DNA from: CAZVGZ01 sp964627605
GTDB lineage: Bacteria > Latescibacterota > MWCZ01 > CAZVGZ01
Assembly: GCA_964627605.1 (NCBI GenBank)
Contig: CAZVGZ010000003.1
Span: 84,758-148,757, forward strand
Length of the DNA stretch: 64,000 nucleotides
Direction: 5' to 3'
Shown here: in pieces, positions 16,953-24,853 of the stretch
Numbering within the stretch: position 1 is the first letter of the stretch
Layout of the letters: each line of letters opens with the position of its first letter
Notes under the pieces: model-generated
Seen by the model: the letters and a program-made list of their open reading frames with translations, nothing else
Databases searched by the model: none
Told to the model about the DNA's origin: nothing
Position numbers and translations under genes: made by a program

Positions 16953-17254
16953 GCCCTTCGACCCACCGACCCGGCAGGGGCCGGCTCAAACGGTCGTTCG
17001 GGATCAAGCGGTAGTGTGATTATGAATTTGGCGCCGCCGTCAGGGACGTTCTGAGCCTCAATGCGGACGCGGCCCTTTCCGATGGTATAGAACTCATCGC
17101 CCAACTCGCTTTCACGAACTATCGCTGTGCCTGCCTCGTAGTTGCGCAGTTCGCAAAACGCACCAAGTTCGTCGAAATTCTCATCGGTCAGTCCTGCGAA
17201 GAGATCGCTTTGGGAGAGGATCGCACGCAGAGTTTGGGTCGCTTCGGAACTCAT
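16943..17254 (-). CDS. Truncated cyclic-nucleotide-binding-like domain protein
   Basis: This 103-residue protein begins with the N-terminal half of a cyclic-nucleotide-binding (CAP-like) domain: ILSQSDLFAGLTDENFDEL, FCELRNYEAGTAIVRESE and GDEFYTIGKGRVRIE. The second half of the domain, with the phosphate-binding cassette, is missing. The chain instead continues GGAKFIITLPLDPE, which resembles the last strand of histidine-kinase ATPase domains, and ends in low-complexity sequence reaching into the tRNA gene. An internal deletion that joined a CNB front to a kinase tail would explain this. It may be a remnant rather than a working regulator. Confidence 0.5.
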   Translation of the reverse strand: MSSEATQTLRAILSQSDLFAGLTDENFDELGAFCELRNYEAGTAIVRESELGDEFYTIGKGRVRIEAQNVPDGGAKFIITLPLDPERPFEPAPAGSVGRRAGA

Positions 17255-17304
17255 GCTCTGCCCTGCTTTTTTGAGAACAAGGAACCTGGAACCACTTTTT
17301 GCAG

Positions 17305-17577
17305 CTATTTAGCTTTTCGCAAAAAAATCGCCGCTGGAACCAGGATGCAGTATCCTAGCACCAACAAAATAGGAGCAGCGGTGAGCGATGCTGGGTTGTT
17401 GGCAGGCCCTTGCGCCAACAGCCAGTATCCCAACACTATCACCGCCCCGGCAATCGCCAAAATGGTGCTACCTCTACCTTTGAGCGGCGCGCCAGGCAGT
17501 CCAGCCACCACCGCCCACACTACCGCCACCAGTGCTAAAGAGAGCCACCAACCGTGCTCAGCAATGTTCCCGTCCAC
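17305..17577 (-). CDS. Small three-helix membrane protein (DUF3098-like pattern)
   Basis: The 90-residue protein has three hydrophobic segments: WLSLALVAVVWAVVAGL, ILAIAGAVIVLGYWLLA and LTAAPILLVLGYCILVPAAI, then RKAK. The arrangement of a Gly-Tyr-Trp-Leu-Leu helix followed by a short loop and an APILLVLGY helix recalls small DUF3098-type proteins of the FCB group, but the match is by eye only. Its role is unknown. It lies upstream of the truncated CNB gene on the same strand (50 bases apart) and could be co-transcribed with the tRNA. Confidence 0.5.
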   Translation of the reverse strand: MDGNIAEHGWWLSLALVAVVWAVVAGLPGAPLKGRGSTILAIAGAVIVLGYWLLAQGPANNPASLTAAPILLVLGYCILVPAAIFLRKAK

Positions 17578-17841
17578 TATCTAACCTCATTATGCCAGAG
17601 TTTGGTTCTTGCGCCGTTAAGCAAGAATTTTGAGCGCGTGCTAAACATACTCCCGAGTTATTGTTGGGTCAACGCGATCGGTTTTGCATCTGCAGCAGGC
17701 GTCGCCAGCTATAACTCCCTACCCGCCTTGCATTCCGGTGTCACCTCGAACTACTTTTAAGCGTTGGCTAACGGCGAATGAGAAACTTGATTTCCAACCG
17801 ACGCGAACCAGCCGGCGAAATACTAACGAGGAGATGAAAGA

Positions 17842-18054
17842 GTGGCACAACACTGCGCGATATGCGGCAAGGGCTTACAGCGAGGCCGCAACGTAAGCCA
17901 CGCTCACAATAGATCCCACAGGGTCTTCAAACCGAACCTGCAGCGGGTTAGGGCAGTAGTGGACGGACGCCCTCATTCAATGCACGTATGCACCAAGTGC
18001 ATTCGTAGTGGACGCGTGGAAAAACGCTCCCATACAGGGGCGTCGGCGGTCTAG
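17842..18054 (+). CDS. rpmB: 50S ribosomal protein L28
   Basis: L28 is a small protein of the large ribosomal subunit. The 70-residue product starts AQHCAICGKGLQRGRNVSHA and contains NRSHRVFKPNLQRVRAVVDG and VCTKCIRSGRVEK. These are the conserved L28 elements, with two CxxC pairs (CAIC, CTKC) that mark the zinc-binding form. The GTG start at 17842 follows GAGGAG by about 7 bases. It is a stand-alone gene here; rpmG is not adjacent. A convergent lipoprotein gene ends 13 bases downstream, with no obvious terminator between them. Confidence 0.95.
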   Translation: MAQHCAICGKGLQRGRNVSHAHNRSHRVFKPNLQRVRAVVDGRPHSMHVCTKCIRSGRVEKRSHTGASAV

Positions 18055-18067
18055 CGGCCTGCGAATT

Positions 18068-18598
18068 TCAAAGAGGACTGCTCTCTAAGAGCATTGCTAA
18101 ATAGACCGCTGGCAGAAGTTGGCTGTCGCCATCGGTTGACGGGCTGAACGCCCGTGTGACACGCCGGTCGAGCAGTTTCTTGTCGGTCGCCAGTTCGGTC
18201 ACGGTGAGCTGGAAGGTGATGAGCCGTCTGGCTTTGGTGCGGGTATCTGTGTATTTGAGCCCTGGTGACCTTTCGCGCTCGGTTGTTTTCGACCCCGTGA
18301 TGAGTAGCGACGGTTGCTGGTCGATAGTTACCACCCTGAATGGGTTGTCCACCACCTGCATCAGCGTCTGGTTTACGTCTACGGTTGATTGCCCGCGAAG
18401 GTCCGCTAGTATAGCGACCTGCTCCTGGCGCAGCGTCTGGACCACGAACCGGTCCAGACCCTCGACTGTCACCGGGATCGGCTGGATCGGTGGGTTGTTG
18501 AACCTTGAGCCTCTGAGTACGTCATATTTAACCCCACACCCAGCAGCGAAAAATGTTACTACCGACATCAGCGCAACCAGCCGCTTTGAACGACTCAT
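18068..18598 (-). CDS. Hypothetical outer-membrane-type lipoprotein
   Basis: The 176-residue protein starts at ATG 18598 with a strong GAGGAGG site about 8 bases upstream, preferred over a longer in-frame start. Its signal sequence MSRSKRLVALMSVVTFFAAGC ends in a good lipobox (FAAGC), so it should be lipidated and tethered in the envelope. The mature part has alternating strand-like segments (VDNPFRVVTIDQQPSLLITG; LITFQLTVTEL) and no recognised domain. It is divergent from the PqqD-like/ABC transporter operon, with the promoter of that operon in the space between them, so the two may be related functionally. Confidence 0.75.
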   Translation of the reverse strand: MSRSKRLVALMSVVTFFAAGCGVKYDVLRGSRFNNPPIQPIPVTVEGLDRFVVQTLRQEQVAILADLRGQSTVDVNQTLMQVVDNPFRVVTIDQQPSLLITGSKTTERERSPGLKYTDTRTKARRLITFQLTVTELATDKKLLDRRVTRAFSPSTDGDSQLLPAVYLAMLLESSPL

Positions 18599-18690
18599 AC
18601 TTTGTTCCTCCTCTATCTTGTTCGACATGCCCCTAAATATCTTCTACGTTAGATGCGAACGTCAACCACGTCGGCTCACCCTCCGATGGG

Positions 18691-18719
18691 TTGTGACTTG
18701 GGCTTTGGGTTCGTATAAT
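18691..18719 (+). promoter_or_regulatory. Sigma70-type promoter for the PqqD-like/ABC transporter operon
   Basis: TTGTGA at 18691-18696 and a perfect TATAAT at 18714-18719 are separated by exactly 17 bases, the optimal spacing for primary sigma factors. Transcription would start near 18726, about 40 bases before the GTG start at 18767, which has its own GGGAG site. It is the clearest promoter of this type noticed in the window. Confidence 0.65.
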
Positions 18720-18766
18720 GATCCGTCGCCAAGTGGTGCGCTCATGCGGACCGGGAGCATCGGGTA

Positions 18767-19156
18767 GTGTTTGACCGGCTTTTCGGGAAGCGGCGTGCAC
18801 CAGCGCTGTCCAAAGAGGCGCTCCTGGCGTCGCGACCAGTGTTGAATACGCTTGTCGACTGGTCTGTGAGCGAGGAGGGGGAAATTCATGTCAACATCCC
18901 TCGCAAAGAGGCGTGGTGGGTCAATTGGCTGTCGGTGTTGGTCCGTCCGCCGGACAAAAAAACGATCGCGCTTGATGACATAGGCTCAATGGTCTGGAAA
19001 ATGATTGATGACGGCACGACCGTCAGAGCGATGATAGAGAAACTGGCTAAGCGGTATAAGCTGAATCGACGTGAGGCTGAGGCCTCGCTGATGGAGTATC
19101 TAAGGATCTTGGCCAAGCGCAATCTGATCGGTTTTGAGGTGCCAAGAGCGGCGTAG
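18767..19156 (+). CDS. PqqD-family protein (RiPP recognition element-like)
   Basis: The 129-residue protein has the PqqD-like pattern: ALLASRPVLNTLVDWSVS, a beta region with VNIPRKEAWW, then the signature LDDIGSMVWKMIDDGTTVRA, and a helical end RREAEASLMEYLRILAKRNL. PqqD folds are small winged-helix domains that bind leader peptides in PQQ and RiPP biosynthesis, but many free-standing members have no known peptide. The GTG start is supported by GGGAG 9 bases upstream and a strong promoter. The next two genes encode an ABC permease and ATPase, so it may present a peptide or protein for export or regulate the transporter. No precursor peptide or radical-SAM gene is visible. Confidence 0.8.
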   Translation: MFDRLFGKRRAPALSKEALLASRPVLNTLVDWSVSEEGEIHVNIPRKEAWWVNWLSVLVRPPDKKTIALDDIGSMVWKMIDDGTTVRAMIEKLAKRYKLNRREAEASLMEYLRILAKRNLIGFEVPRAA

Positions 19157-19187
19157 AACCGAACGCGAAGGAGGCATTGTCTAGCAG

Positions 19188-19838
19188 ATGGTCCAGGAAA
19201 CAGGTATCAAGAAGCAGGTGGCACTGCCGCTTAGCAAGGCATTTTCGATCAGCTATCAGAGCTTGAAGATCAGATTTTGGCGGTCGATCATCACCATCGG
19301 CGGTATTTTCTTCGCGATCGCTTTTTTGGTGTCAGTGTTGAGTGGTGCGGTGATGTCGGTGGCGATTGCCCCAGTAGGTGAGATTGAGACTGAAGGGGTG
19401 GGAATCTTCGCCGTATTTACGCTGCTTCGTGAGGTGCCTCGTCAGGCGTGGTTGGTGAGCATGTCCCTTCTTGTGTCGGTTATAGGTATTGCCAATGCGA
19501 TGCTGATGTCCGTAACCGAAAGATATAAAGAGATCGGTACCATGAAGTGTTTGGGTGCGCTGGACAGGTTCATTGTTGAACTGTTTCTGCTGGAATCTGG
19601 CTTTCAGGGCCTGGTTGGTTCGGTGGCTGGCGCTGTTGTCGGGACGCTTCTTGTGGTTCTGAGTAATCTGATTTCCCACGGTGGAGAGATTTTGATGCTA
19701 ATATCGTGGGTGCAGCTGTTAGTGAATGTGGTAATGGGCATCGTAATCGGCGTGTCGTTGACTATGGTTGGAGCGTTGTACCCCTCCTACCGGGCGGCTC
19801 AGATGGCACCAGCCGAAGCGATGCGGACAGAGGTGTAA
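19188..19838 (+). CDS. FtsX/MacB-type ABC transporter permease
   Basis: The 216-residue membrane protein has an N-terminal helix (SIITIGGIFFAIAFLVSVLSG), a short linker, and a three-helix FtsX domain that includes IGIANAMLMSVTERYKEIGT and MKCLGALDRFIVELFLLESG, the cytoplasmic coupling helix typical of MacB/LolC/FtsX permeases. It ends SYRAAQMAPAEAMRTEV, the standard family tail. The large periplasmic domain of MacB is absent, leaving only about 45 residues between the first and second helices, so the protein is much shorter than most relatives. It should pair with the ATPase encoded 46 bases downstream. The substrate is unknown. Confidence 0.85.
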   Translation: MVQETGIKKQVALPLSKAFSISYQSLKIRFWRSIITIGGIFFAIAFLVSVLSGAVMSVAIAPVGEIETEGVGIFAVFTLLREVPRQAWLVSMSLLVSVIGIANAMLMSVTERYKEIGTMKCLGALDRFIVELFLLESGFQGLVGSVAGAVVGTLLVVLSNLISHGGEILMLISWVQLLVNVVMGIVIGVSLTMVGALYPSYRAAQMAPAEAMRTEV

Positions 19839-19884
19839 ATAACCGAAAGCGCCCTGCGGTGCTGACGGATTTTCGGCGAGGAAC

Positions 19885-20802
19885 ATGATGGCTGACACAG
19901 AACAGGCGGTGGCCGAACGGGATATTTCGCAGGAAAACACTGTGCGGGCTCGGAATGTTGTCAAACGTTTTCCCATGGGCGACGATTTTTTAGAAGCCCT
20001 CAAGGGGATTAATCTGGAGATCAAGCGCGGCGAATATATCTCCATCATGGGGCCCTCTGGTTCGGGCAAAACAACGCTCTTCAATATGATCGGCGGCCTG
20101 GACAAACCTTCCGACGGCACAGTTTACATCGACGAAGTGGACATCGCGCAGTTGGACGCCTATGAGTTGGCCTGGCTAAGGTGCCGCAAGATCGGCTACA
20201 TTTTCCAGACTTTCAACCTGATTCCAGTGATGACGGCGCTGGAAAACATTACTCTGCCGATGGTCTTTGCCGGTATTAACTCCGATGAAGCCATCGACAA
20301 GGGCGTCGCACTTCTGACCAACGTGGGACTTGGTGACAGGGTTCAGCACAAACCCACCGAGCTTTCCGGTGGTCAGCAGCAGAGGGTCGCCATCGCCCGT
20401 GCTCTGGCAAACGATCCTTCGATTATCCTAGCGGACGAGCCCACCGCGAACCTCGATCTTAGAACTGGGCACGATATTATTCAGCTTCTGAGGCGAATGA
20501 ACGCCGAGATGGGCGTCACAGTTATCTCCAACACGCATGATTCGGCGATGCTCGATGTCTCTGACCGCATTTTCTGGATCAGAGATGGACGAGTCGATCG
20601 CGTGCAGCGCCGTGACGAGCTGGAAATCGCGATTACGGCTGTGGATGGCGATGTCACCGGTGGCGTTGGAGACGACGGCGAGGATGATCTCGTCGATCAC
20701 GTTGCTATCGCCCATGGGGACAAGAGTCGTGACGACGCGGTTCTCAACGCTCTGGGTGGAGATGACGAGTCAAACTCTGGCGACGAGCCGACTGAGAGCT
20801 GA
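19885..20802 (+). CDS. MacB/LolD-type ABC transporter ATP-binding protein
   Basis: The 305-residue ATPase has Walker A GPSGSGKTT, Q-loop FQTFNLIPVMT, signature LSGGQQQR and Walker B IILADEPTANLD, all as in LolD/MacB. The H-loop reads ISNTHD. After the normal end of the domain (about residue 230) there is an unusual 75-residue acidic tail rich in Asp and Gly (GDDGEDDLVDH, GGDDESNSGDE) not typical of LolD. It would power the short permease upstream. Two ATG codons overlap at 19885 and 19888; the first is used. A GCGAGGAA ribosome site precedes them. Confidence 0.9.
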   Translation: MMADTEQAVAERDISQENTVRARNVVKRFPMGDDFLEALKGINLEIKRGEYISIMGPSGSGKTTLFNMIGGLDKPSDGTVYIDEVDIAQLDAYELAWLRCRKIGYIFQTFNLIPVMTALENITLPMVFAGINSDEAIDKGVALLTNVGLGDRVQHKPTELSGGQQQRVAIARALANDPSIILADEPTANLDLRTGHDIIQLLRRMNAEMGVTVISNTHDSAMLDVSDRIFWIRDGRVDRVQRRDELEIAITAVDGDVTGGVGDDGEDDLVDHVAIAHGDKSRDDAVLNALGGDDESNSGDEPTES

Positions 20803-20906
20803 ATACTAACAGGTCATCTGGTGTGGAACAGAGGTTTTTACGCCTGTTGGGGAGGATGCAATCTCGGTAGTGGGGCGCTTTCCCCGGAAGAATTAGGTTG
20901 ATTAGC

Positions 20907-20939
20907 CACGCATCCTGTAGTATGTTTATAGGATGCGTG
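20907..20939 (+). other. Perfect 10-bp hairpin between the ABC operon and yicC
   Basis: CACGCATCCT at 20907-20916 is the exact reverse complement of AGGATGCGTG at 20930-20939, around a 13-base loop. No T-run follows, so it is not a clear intrinsic terminator. It could be a weak terminator, a transcript-stabilising stem or a protein-binding palindrome in the leader of the yicC operon. The yicC start is 67 bases downstream. Confidence 0.45.
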
Positions 20940-21005
20940 CGCCTATTTGTGTTTAGGTGAACCGCCCACTGGTTTCTCCCGTCCGGCAAGCAAAGAAGGT
21001 AATGA

Positions 21006-21896
21006 GTGATAAAAAGTATGACCGGCTTCGGTCGTGGTGAAACGTCGCTGGACGGTATGCTGATGATGGCTGAAGTGAGAACGGTCAACAGTAAATATGC
21101 CGACGTATCCGTTAGACTTCCCAGACAGTTGAGCTACTTAGAACCGGCCGCCGTGCAGATCGCTAAAGCCGCCGTTGGTAGAGGGAAAATATCGGTGACC
21201 ATTTCGTGGCAGGCTGATGATGGCGGCGAGAGTGAGGTACAGCGGAGTGTGTCTCCCGATGTGGAGTTGGCGCGGGCGTACCATGAGGCAGCGACCCTCG
21301 TGAGCGGTGTTTTGGGGTTAGATGCGGAGCTGTCATTGGACGCGCTGATGAGGATGCCCGATGTGATGGCCGTCCGCGAGAATCTAATTAAGCCTGAGAC
21401 CGCCGACGAGCTTCTTAAACAGGCGCTGGGGCAGGCACTCACAGATCTTGAAGCCATGCGAATCGCTGAGGGCGACGCGTTGGCAGCCGATTTTCAAGAG
21501 CGGCTCGGCGCGTTGGAGGCCACCGGCTTGGCCGTTGAGGAGCGTGCGCCAGAGAGGGTGACAGAGGCCCACGAGAAACTGCTAGCTCGGATAGACGAAC
21601 TCGTTGACAAAGCTGCTGTTGACCCTCAACGCATTGCGATGGAGGTGGCGGTGCTGGCAGACAGGCTCGATATCACCGAGGAGTGTGTTCGTTTTCGCAG
21701 CCACCTGGCGCAGTTTCGGTCACTGATGGAGGGTGACGAAGCGCCTGGGCGAAAACTCAATTTCCTGCTCCAGGAGATCGGACGCGAGGTCAATACAATG
21801 GGTTCGAAAGCCAATGACCCGGCGATGTCCCACTTCGTTGTGCAGATGAAAGAGGACCTGGAAAAACTCAGGGAGCAGGTGCAGAACGTCGAGTAA
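21006..21896 (+). CDS. yicC: YicC/YloC-family endoribonuclease
   Basis: The 296-residue protein begins IKSMTGFGRGE, the invariant YicC/YloC start. It contains EVRTVNSKYADVSVRLPRQL and ends with the DUF1732 region LNFLLQEIGREVNTMGSKAN and QMKEDLEKLREQVQNVE. Members of the family are hexameric endoribonucleases; E. coli YicC affects small-RNA turnover. The start is GTG at 21006. It is followed by gmk and rpoZ, the classic conserved order seen in many bacteria, and presumably heads this operon. Confidence 0.95.
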   Translation: MIKSMTGFGRGETSLDGMLMMAEVRTVNSKYADVSVRLPRQLSYLEPAAVQIAKAAVGRGKISVTISWQADDGGESEVQRSVSPDVELARAYHEAATLVSGVLGLDAELSLDALMRMPDVMAVRENLIKPETADELLKQALGQALTDLEAMRIAEGDALAADFQERLGALEATGLAVEERAPERVTEAHEKLLARIDELVDKAAVDPQRIAMEVAVLADRLDITEECVRFRSHLAQFRSLMEGDEAPGRKLNFLLQEIGREVNTMGSKANDPAMSHFVVQMKEDLEKLREQVQNVE

Positions 21897-21929
21897 GAAC
21901 ATATCACTTAGCCGTGATGGAGAGTGTAG

Positions 21930-22556
21930 TTGAACCCTATTCGGGGATTCGTACTGGTCGTCTCAGCGCCGTCAGGCACGGGCAAGTCTTCCGTTGTCCA
22001 AGGGGTGCTAGCCAAAGACGAGAGGTGCGTGATGTCGGTCTCCGCTACGACCAGGCCTATCAGACCAGGCGAGGTGGACGGCAAGGACTACTTTTTTCGC
22101 ACGGAAGACGAGTTCCAGCGGATGCAGCGCGACGGTGAGCTGGTGGAATCTGCGGAGTTCGCTGGCAACCACTACGGGACGCCGAGGGCTTTTGTCGAAC
22201 GGGAGATTGCCCACGGCCGTGTCGTGATTCTCGACATCGACGTTCAAGGCGCAACGCAGTTTAGAGCGACAATGCCAGGAGCGGTGATGCTGTTTTTGGC
22301 ACCGCCGTCCATCGCGACGGTGGAGAAGAGGTTAAGGGAGAGGGGAACCGAATCAAAGGAAGCGCTGAAACAGAGATTGGCCCGGATTCCTGACGAGTTG
22401 GCGCACGCGAAATTTTACGACTATTTGGTTATAAACGATCAACTGGATACAGCGATCGCGGCAGCCCTGGAGATAGTGGATTCTGAATGGCGCCGCACAT
22501 CCAGAATGAACCTTGTAGGCGACTGGTGCCCTAAAGAGGAGCCGACGACAGAATGA
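21930..22556 (+). CDS. gmk: Guanylate kinase
   Basis: Guanylate kinase phosphorylates GMP to GDP with ATP, essential for nucleotide supply. The P-loop is SAPSGTGKSS, followed by SATTRPIRPGEVDGKDYFF (GMP binding), FAGNHYGTPR, VILDIDVQGA and LFLAPPS with the LID RLRERGTES. The 208 residues match the usual length. The start is TTG at 21930 (no ATG is suitably placed), preceded by GGAGAG. Its TGA overlaps the ATG of rpoZ by 4 bases, indicating coupling. Confidence 0.97.
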   Translation: MNPIRGFVLVVSAPSGTGKSSVVQGVLAKDERCVMSVSATTRPIRPGEVDGKDYFFRTEDEFQRMQRDGELVESAEFAGNHYGTPRAFVEREIAHGRVVILDIDVQGATQFRATMPGAVMLFLAPPSIATVEKRLRERGTESKEALKQRLARIPDELAHAKFYDYLVINDQLDTAIAAALEIVDSEWRRTSRMNLVGDWCPKEEPTTE

Positions 22557-22771
22557 ACGATCTTAAATCATTTGACGATGTAATCGACAACTACGATGTG
22601 GTCGTAGCCGCAGCAATTCGTGCGCGCGAATTAAATGATTGGCGTCGCAAACGCGAGGCTTTGATGCTCGACGAACCGGATGAAGTCCTTCCGAAAGTCA
22701 CTATGCAGGCGCTTGAAGAGATCGCGGACGGTGCCGTGACTGTGGTGAGGAAGAGTTCTGACTCCGACTGA
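22553..22771 (+). CDS. rpoZ: RNA polymerase omega subunit
   Basis: Omega helps assemble RNA polymerase around beta-prime. This 72-residue protein has the short omega-type core VVVAAAIRARELNDWRR followed by PDEVLPKVTMQALEEIADG, matching the helix that contains the conserved Arg-Ala-Arg-x-Leu-Asn and the later Ala-x-x-Glu-Ile-x-x-Gly. Position immediately after gmk and before coaBC, with a 4-base ATGA overlap, is the standard gene order and strengthens the call, because the sequence alone is short and divergent. Confidence 0.85.
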   Translation: MNDLKSFDDVIDNYDVVVAAAIRARELNDWRRKREALMLDEPDEVLPKVTMQALEEIADGAVTVVRKSSDSD

Positions 22772-22806
22772 GGCCCCATATCGCTTAAGGGGGTGTGGCT
22801 GCAATA

Positions 22807-24105
22807 ATGCTGAATGACGAAGCGACAGCGGGGCTGCTGTTGGGCCGCCGTATTGTGGTCGCCGTCAGCGGCGGGATAGCTGCTTACAAATCGTGCACCC
22901 TGGTTCGGCTGCTAATCCGCGCAGGAGCCCTAGTGCGCGTCGCCATGACACGCCACGCTACCGAGTTCGTTACTCCACTTACCTTCCAAACGCTGACAAA
23001 CGCTCCAGTCGTCGTTGATCTTTTCAACGCACCGAGCTGCGTCGATCAGTCGAGCGAGCACATCGACCTCTCCCGATGGACTGATCTGGTGATTGTCGCG
23101 CCAGCCACCGCAAACATTATAGCCAAAGCCGCCACTGGTCTTGCTGACGATTTCGTCTCCACACTTCTTCTTGCCACGACGTGCCCGGTGGTTTACGCTC
23201 CGGCGATGAATACCGCGATGTGGCTCAATCCGGCAACTGTGGCAAATGTTGAAACATTGGACCAGCGCGGTGCGGTGGTGCTTCCCACAGGCACAGGCGC
23301 ACTGGCGGATAAGCAGGAGTTTGGGCAGGGACGGCTGCTCGAGCCTGAGGAGCTACTCGTCCATGTGATTGAGAACCTACCTCCAAGCGGGCCGCTTGTT
23401 GGTCGGAAAATGGTCGTCACCGCCGGACCGACGTGGGAACCGCTAGACCCGGTTCGGATGTTGACAAATCGCTCCAGCGGTAAGATGGGCTTCGCCGTGG
23501 CGACCGCTGCGGTTGCTCAAGGGATGGATGTAACCCTCATCGCCGGTCCCAACTCGCTTACCCCGCCTCCTAGAGCAGATTTGATAGCCGTGGAATCGGC
23601 TCAGGAGATGCATCAAGCTGTGGAGGCAGAGTTCCCTAATTGCGATGTTCTGGTAATGTCTGCTGCGGTGGCGGACTGGAAACCTACATCGGTGTCCGAC
23701 GAAAAAATCAAGAAAGATCAGGGCCCTCCAGTGGTTGAGATGGTGCCAAATCCTGATATTCTTTTGGAGATCGGGAAACTGCGAACTTCTGGTCAGATTT
23801 TGGTGGGTTTCGCCATGGAAACATCTGATGAAGAGGACAACGCCCGTAAGAAACTGCGGTCCAAGAACCTCGATATCTTGGTACTAAACCGATTGAGCGA
23901 TCCTGACGCCGGGTTCGCAGTGGATACCAATGTAGTCACAATTTTTGCCGCTGACGGTGCTGTCACGAAGCTGCCGACTCTTTCCAAACGCGATGTCGGC
24001 GACCGTCTGGTGGCTTTGATACTATCCGAGCTTGAAGGGCGAGATGACCGAACAGACGCCGAGGGAGGCAACCGCATTCATCGCCCAGCAGATAGCTCTG
24101 GGTGA
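22807..24105 (+). CDS. coaBC: Bifunctional phosphopantothenoylcysteine decarboxylase/synthetase
   Basis: CoaBC makes 4'-phosphopantetheine for coenzyme A in two steps. The CoaC half has the flavin-binding RRIVVAVSGGIAAYKS, the SEHIDLSRW His and YAPAMNTAMW. The CoaB half has VVTAGPTWEPLDPVRMLTN, NRSSGKMGFA, SAAVADWKP and KIKKDQG. One oddity: where most CoaC domains have LACG with an essential Cys, this one reads ALADKQEFGQGRL. ATG 22807 gives 432 residues; a GTG at 22795 is closer to the AAGGGG site, so the start is uncertain. The 3' end overlaps the uracil-DNA glycosylase gene by 62 bases. Confidence 0.95.
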   Translation: MLNDEATAGLLLGRRIVVAVSGGIAAYKSCTLVRLLIRAGALVRVAMTRHATEFVTPLTFQTLTNAPVVVDLFNAPSCVDQSSEHIDLSRWTDLVIVAPATANIIAKAATGLADDFVSTLLLATTCPVVYAPAMNTAMWLNPATVANVETLDQRGAVVLPTGTGALADKQEFGQGRLLEPEELLVHVIENLPPSGPLVGRKMVVTAGPTWEPLDPVRMLTNRSSGKMGFAVATAAVAQGMDVTLIAGPNSLTPPPRADLIAVESAQEMHQAVEAEFPNCDVLVMSAAVADWKPTSVSDEKIKKDQGPPVVEMVPNPDILLEIGKLRTSGQILVGFAMETSDEEDNARKKLRSKNLDILVLNRLSDPDAGFAVDTNVVTIFAADGAVTKLPTLSKRDVGDRLVALILSELEGRDDRTDAEGGNRIHRPADSSG

Positions 24106-24826
24106 CGATCTGTGGCCCTCGCCGGAACCCCCTAAAGTCGATCGGGATGTGGCAGCACCGCCTCCCAAAAACGACCAACCCAAACCGGCTGCAACAGCCG
24201 ATATGGTCAGTGATAGTATGACCGCCGATTCACCGCCCGTTTCTCAGGCCCGCAATAGCTGGGATGGTCTGACGCTCGACGGTTTCCAGAAAGCAGTCTG
24301 CGAGTGCCAAACCTGCCCGTTGGGGGCGACACGCACGATGTTCGTATTCGGTCAGGGCGATCCCAACGCCGACCTGATGTTCATTGGGGAAGCGCCAGGC
24401 AAGGACGAGGATGAGCAGGGGTTGGCGTTCGTCGGGCGGGCTGGACAGCTACTTACCAAAATGATCGACGCCATGGGTTTGTCCCGCGACACCGTTTTCA
24501 TCGCCAACGTGCTCAAGTGTCGCCCGCCTAGCAACCGAGACCCGGCACCGCATGAGGTGGAGATGTGCGAGCCATATCTCAAACACCAGATTGAGCTTAT
24601 AAAGCCAAAGATCATCTGCGCGCTTGGGCGCATCGCGGCGCAGACGCTTCTACAATCAAACGAATCGCTTGGCAAACTTCGCCAACAGACACACACTTAC
24701 GAAGGGATCGCGCTGTGGGCTACCTACCATCCGGCCTACCTGCTGCGCGACCCAAGGCAGAAAAGGCCAGCGTGGGATGATCTGAAGAGGATCAGATTTG
24801 CGCTTGATGGCACGACGCTGCAATAG
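24044..24826 (+). CDS. Family 4-type uracil-DNA glycosylase
   Basis: The enzyme removes uracil from DNA in base-excision repair. A Pro-rich, probably disordered N-terminal stretch of about 75 residues precedes the catalytic domain, which has the Fe-S Cys residues CECQTCP, CRPP and CEPYL, the motif GEAPGKDEDEQGLAFVGRAG, the substrate region ANVLKCRPPSNRDP and the terminal motif TYHPAYLLRDP. This is the family 4 (thermostable UDG/phage polymerase-related) pattern with a 4Fe-4S cluster. ATG 24044 with GAAGGGCGAG upstream gives 260 residues. It starts inside coaBC, implying tight coupling. Confidence 0.93.
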   Translation: MTEQTPREATAFIAQQIALGDDLWPSPEPPKVDRDVAAPPPKNDQPKPAATADMVSDSMTADSPPVSQARNSWDGLTLDGFQKAVCECQTCPLGATRTMFVFGQGDPNADLMFIGEAPGKDEDEQGLAFVGRAGQLLTKMIDAMGLSRDTVFIANVLKCRPPSNRDPAPHEVEMCEPYLKHQIELIKPKIICALGRIAAQTLLQSNESLGKLRQQTHTYEGIALWATYHPAYLLRDPRQKRPAWDDLKRIRFALDGTTLQ

Positions 24827-24853
24827 TACACGGAGATAACGGAGGGTAAAACG

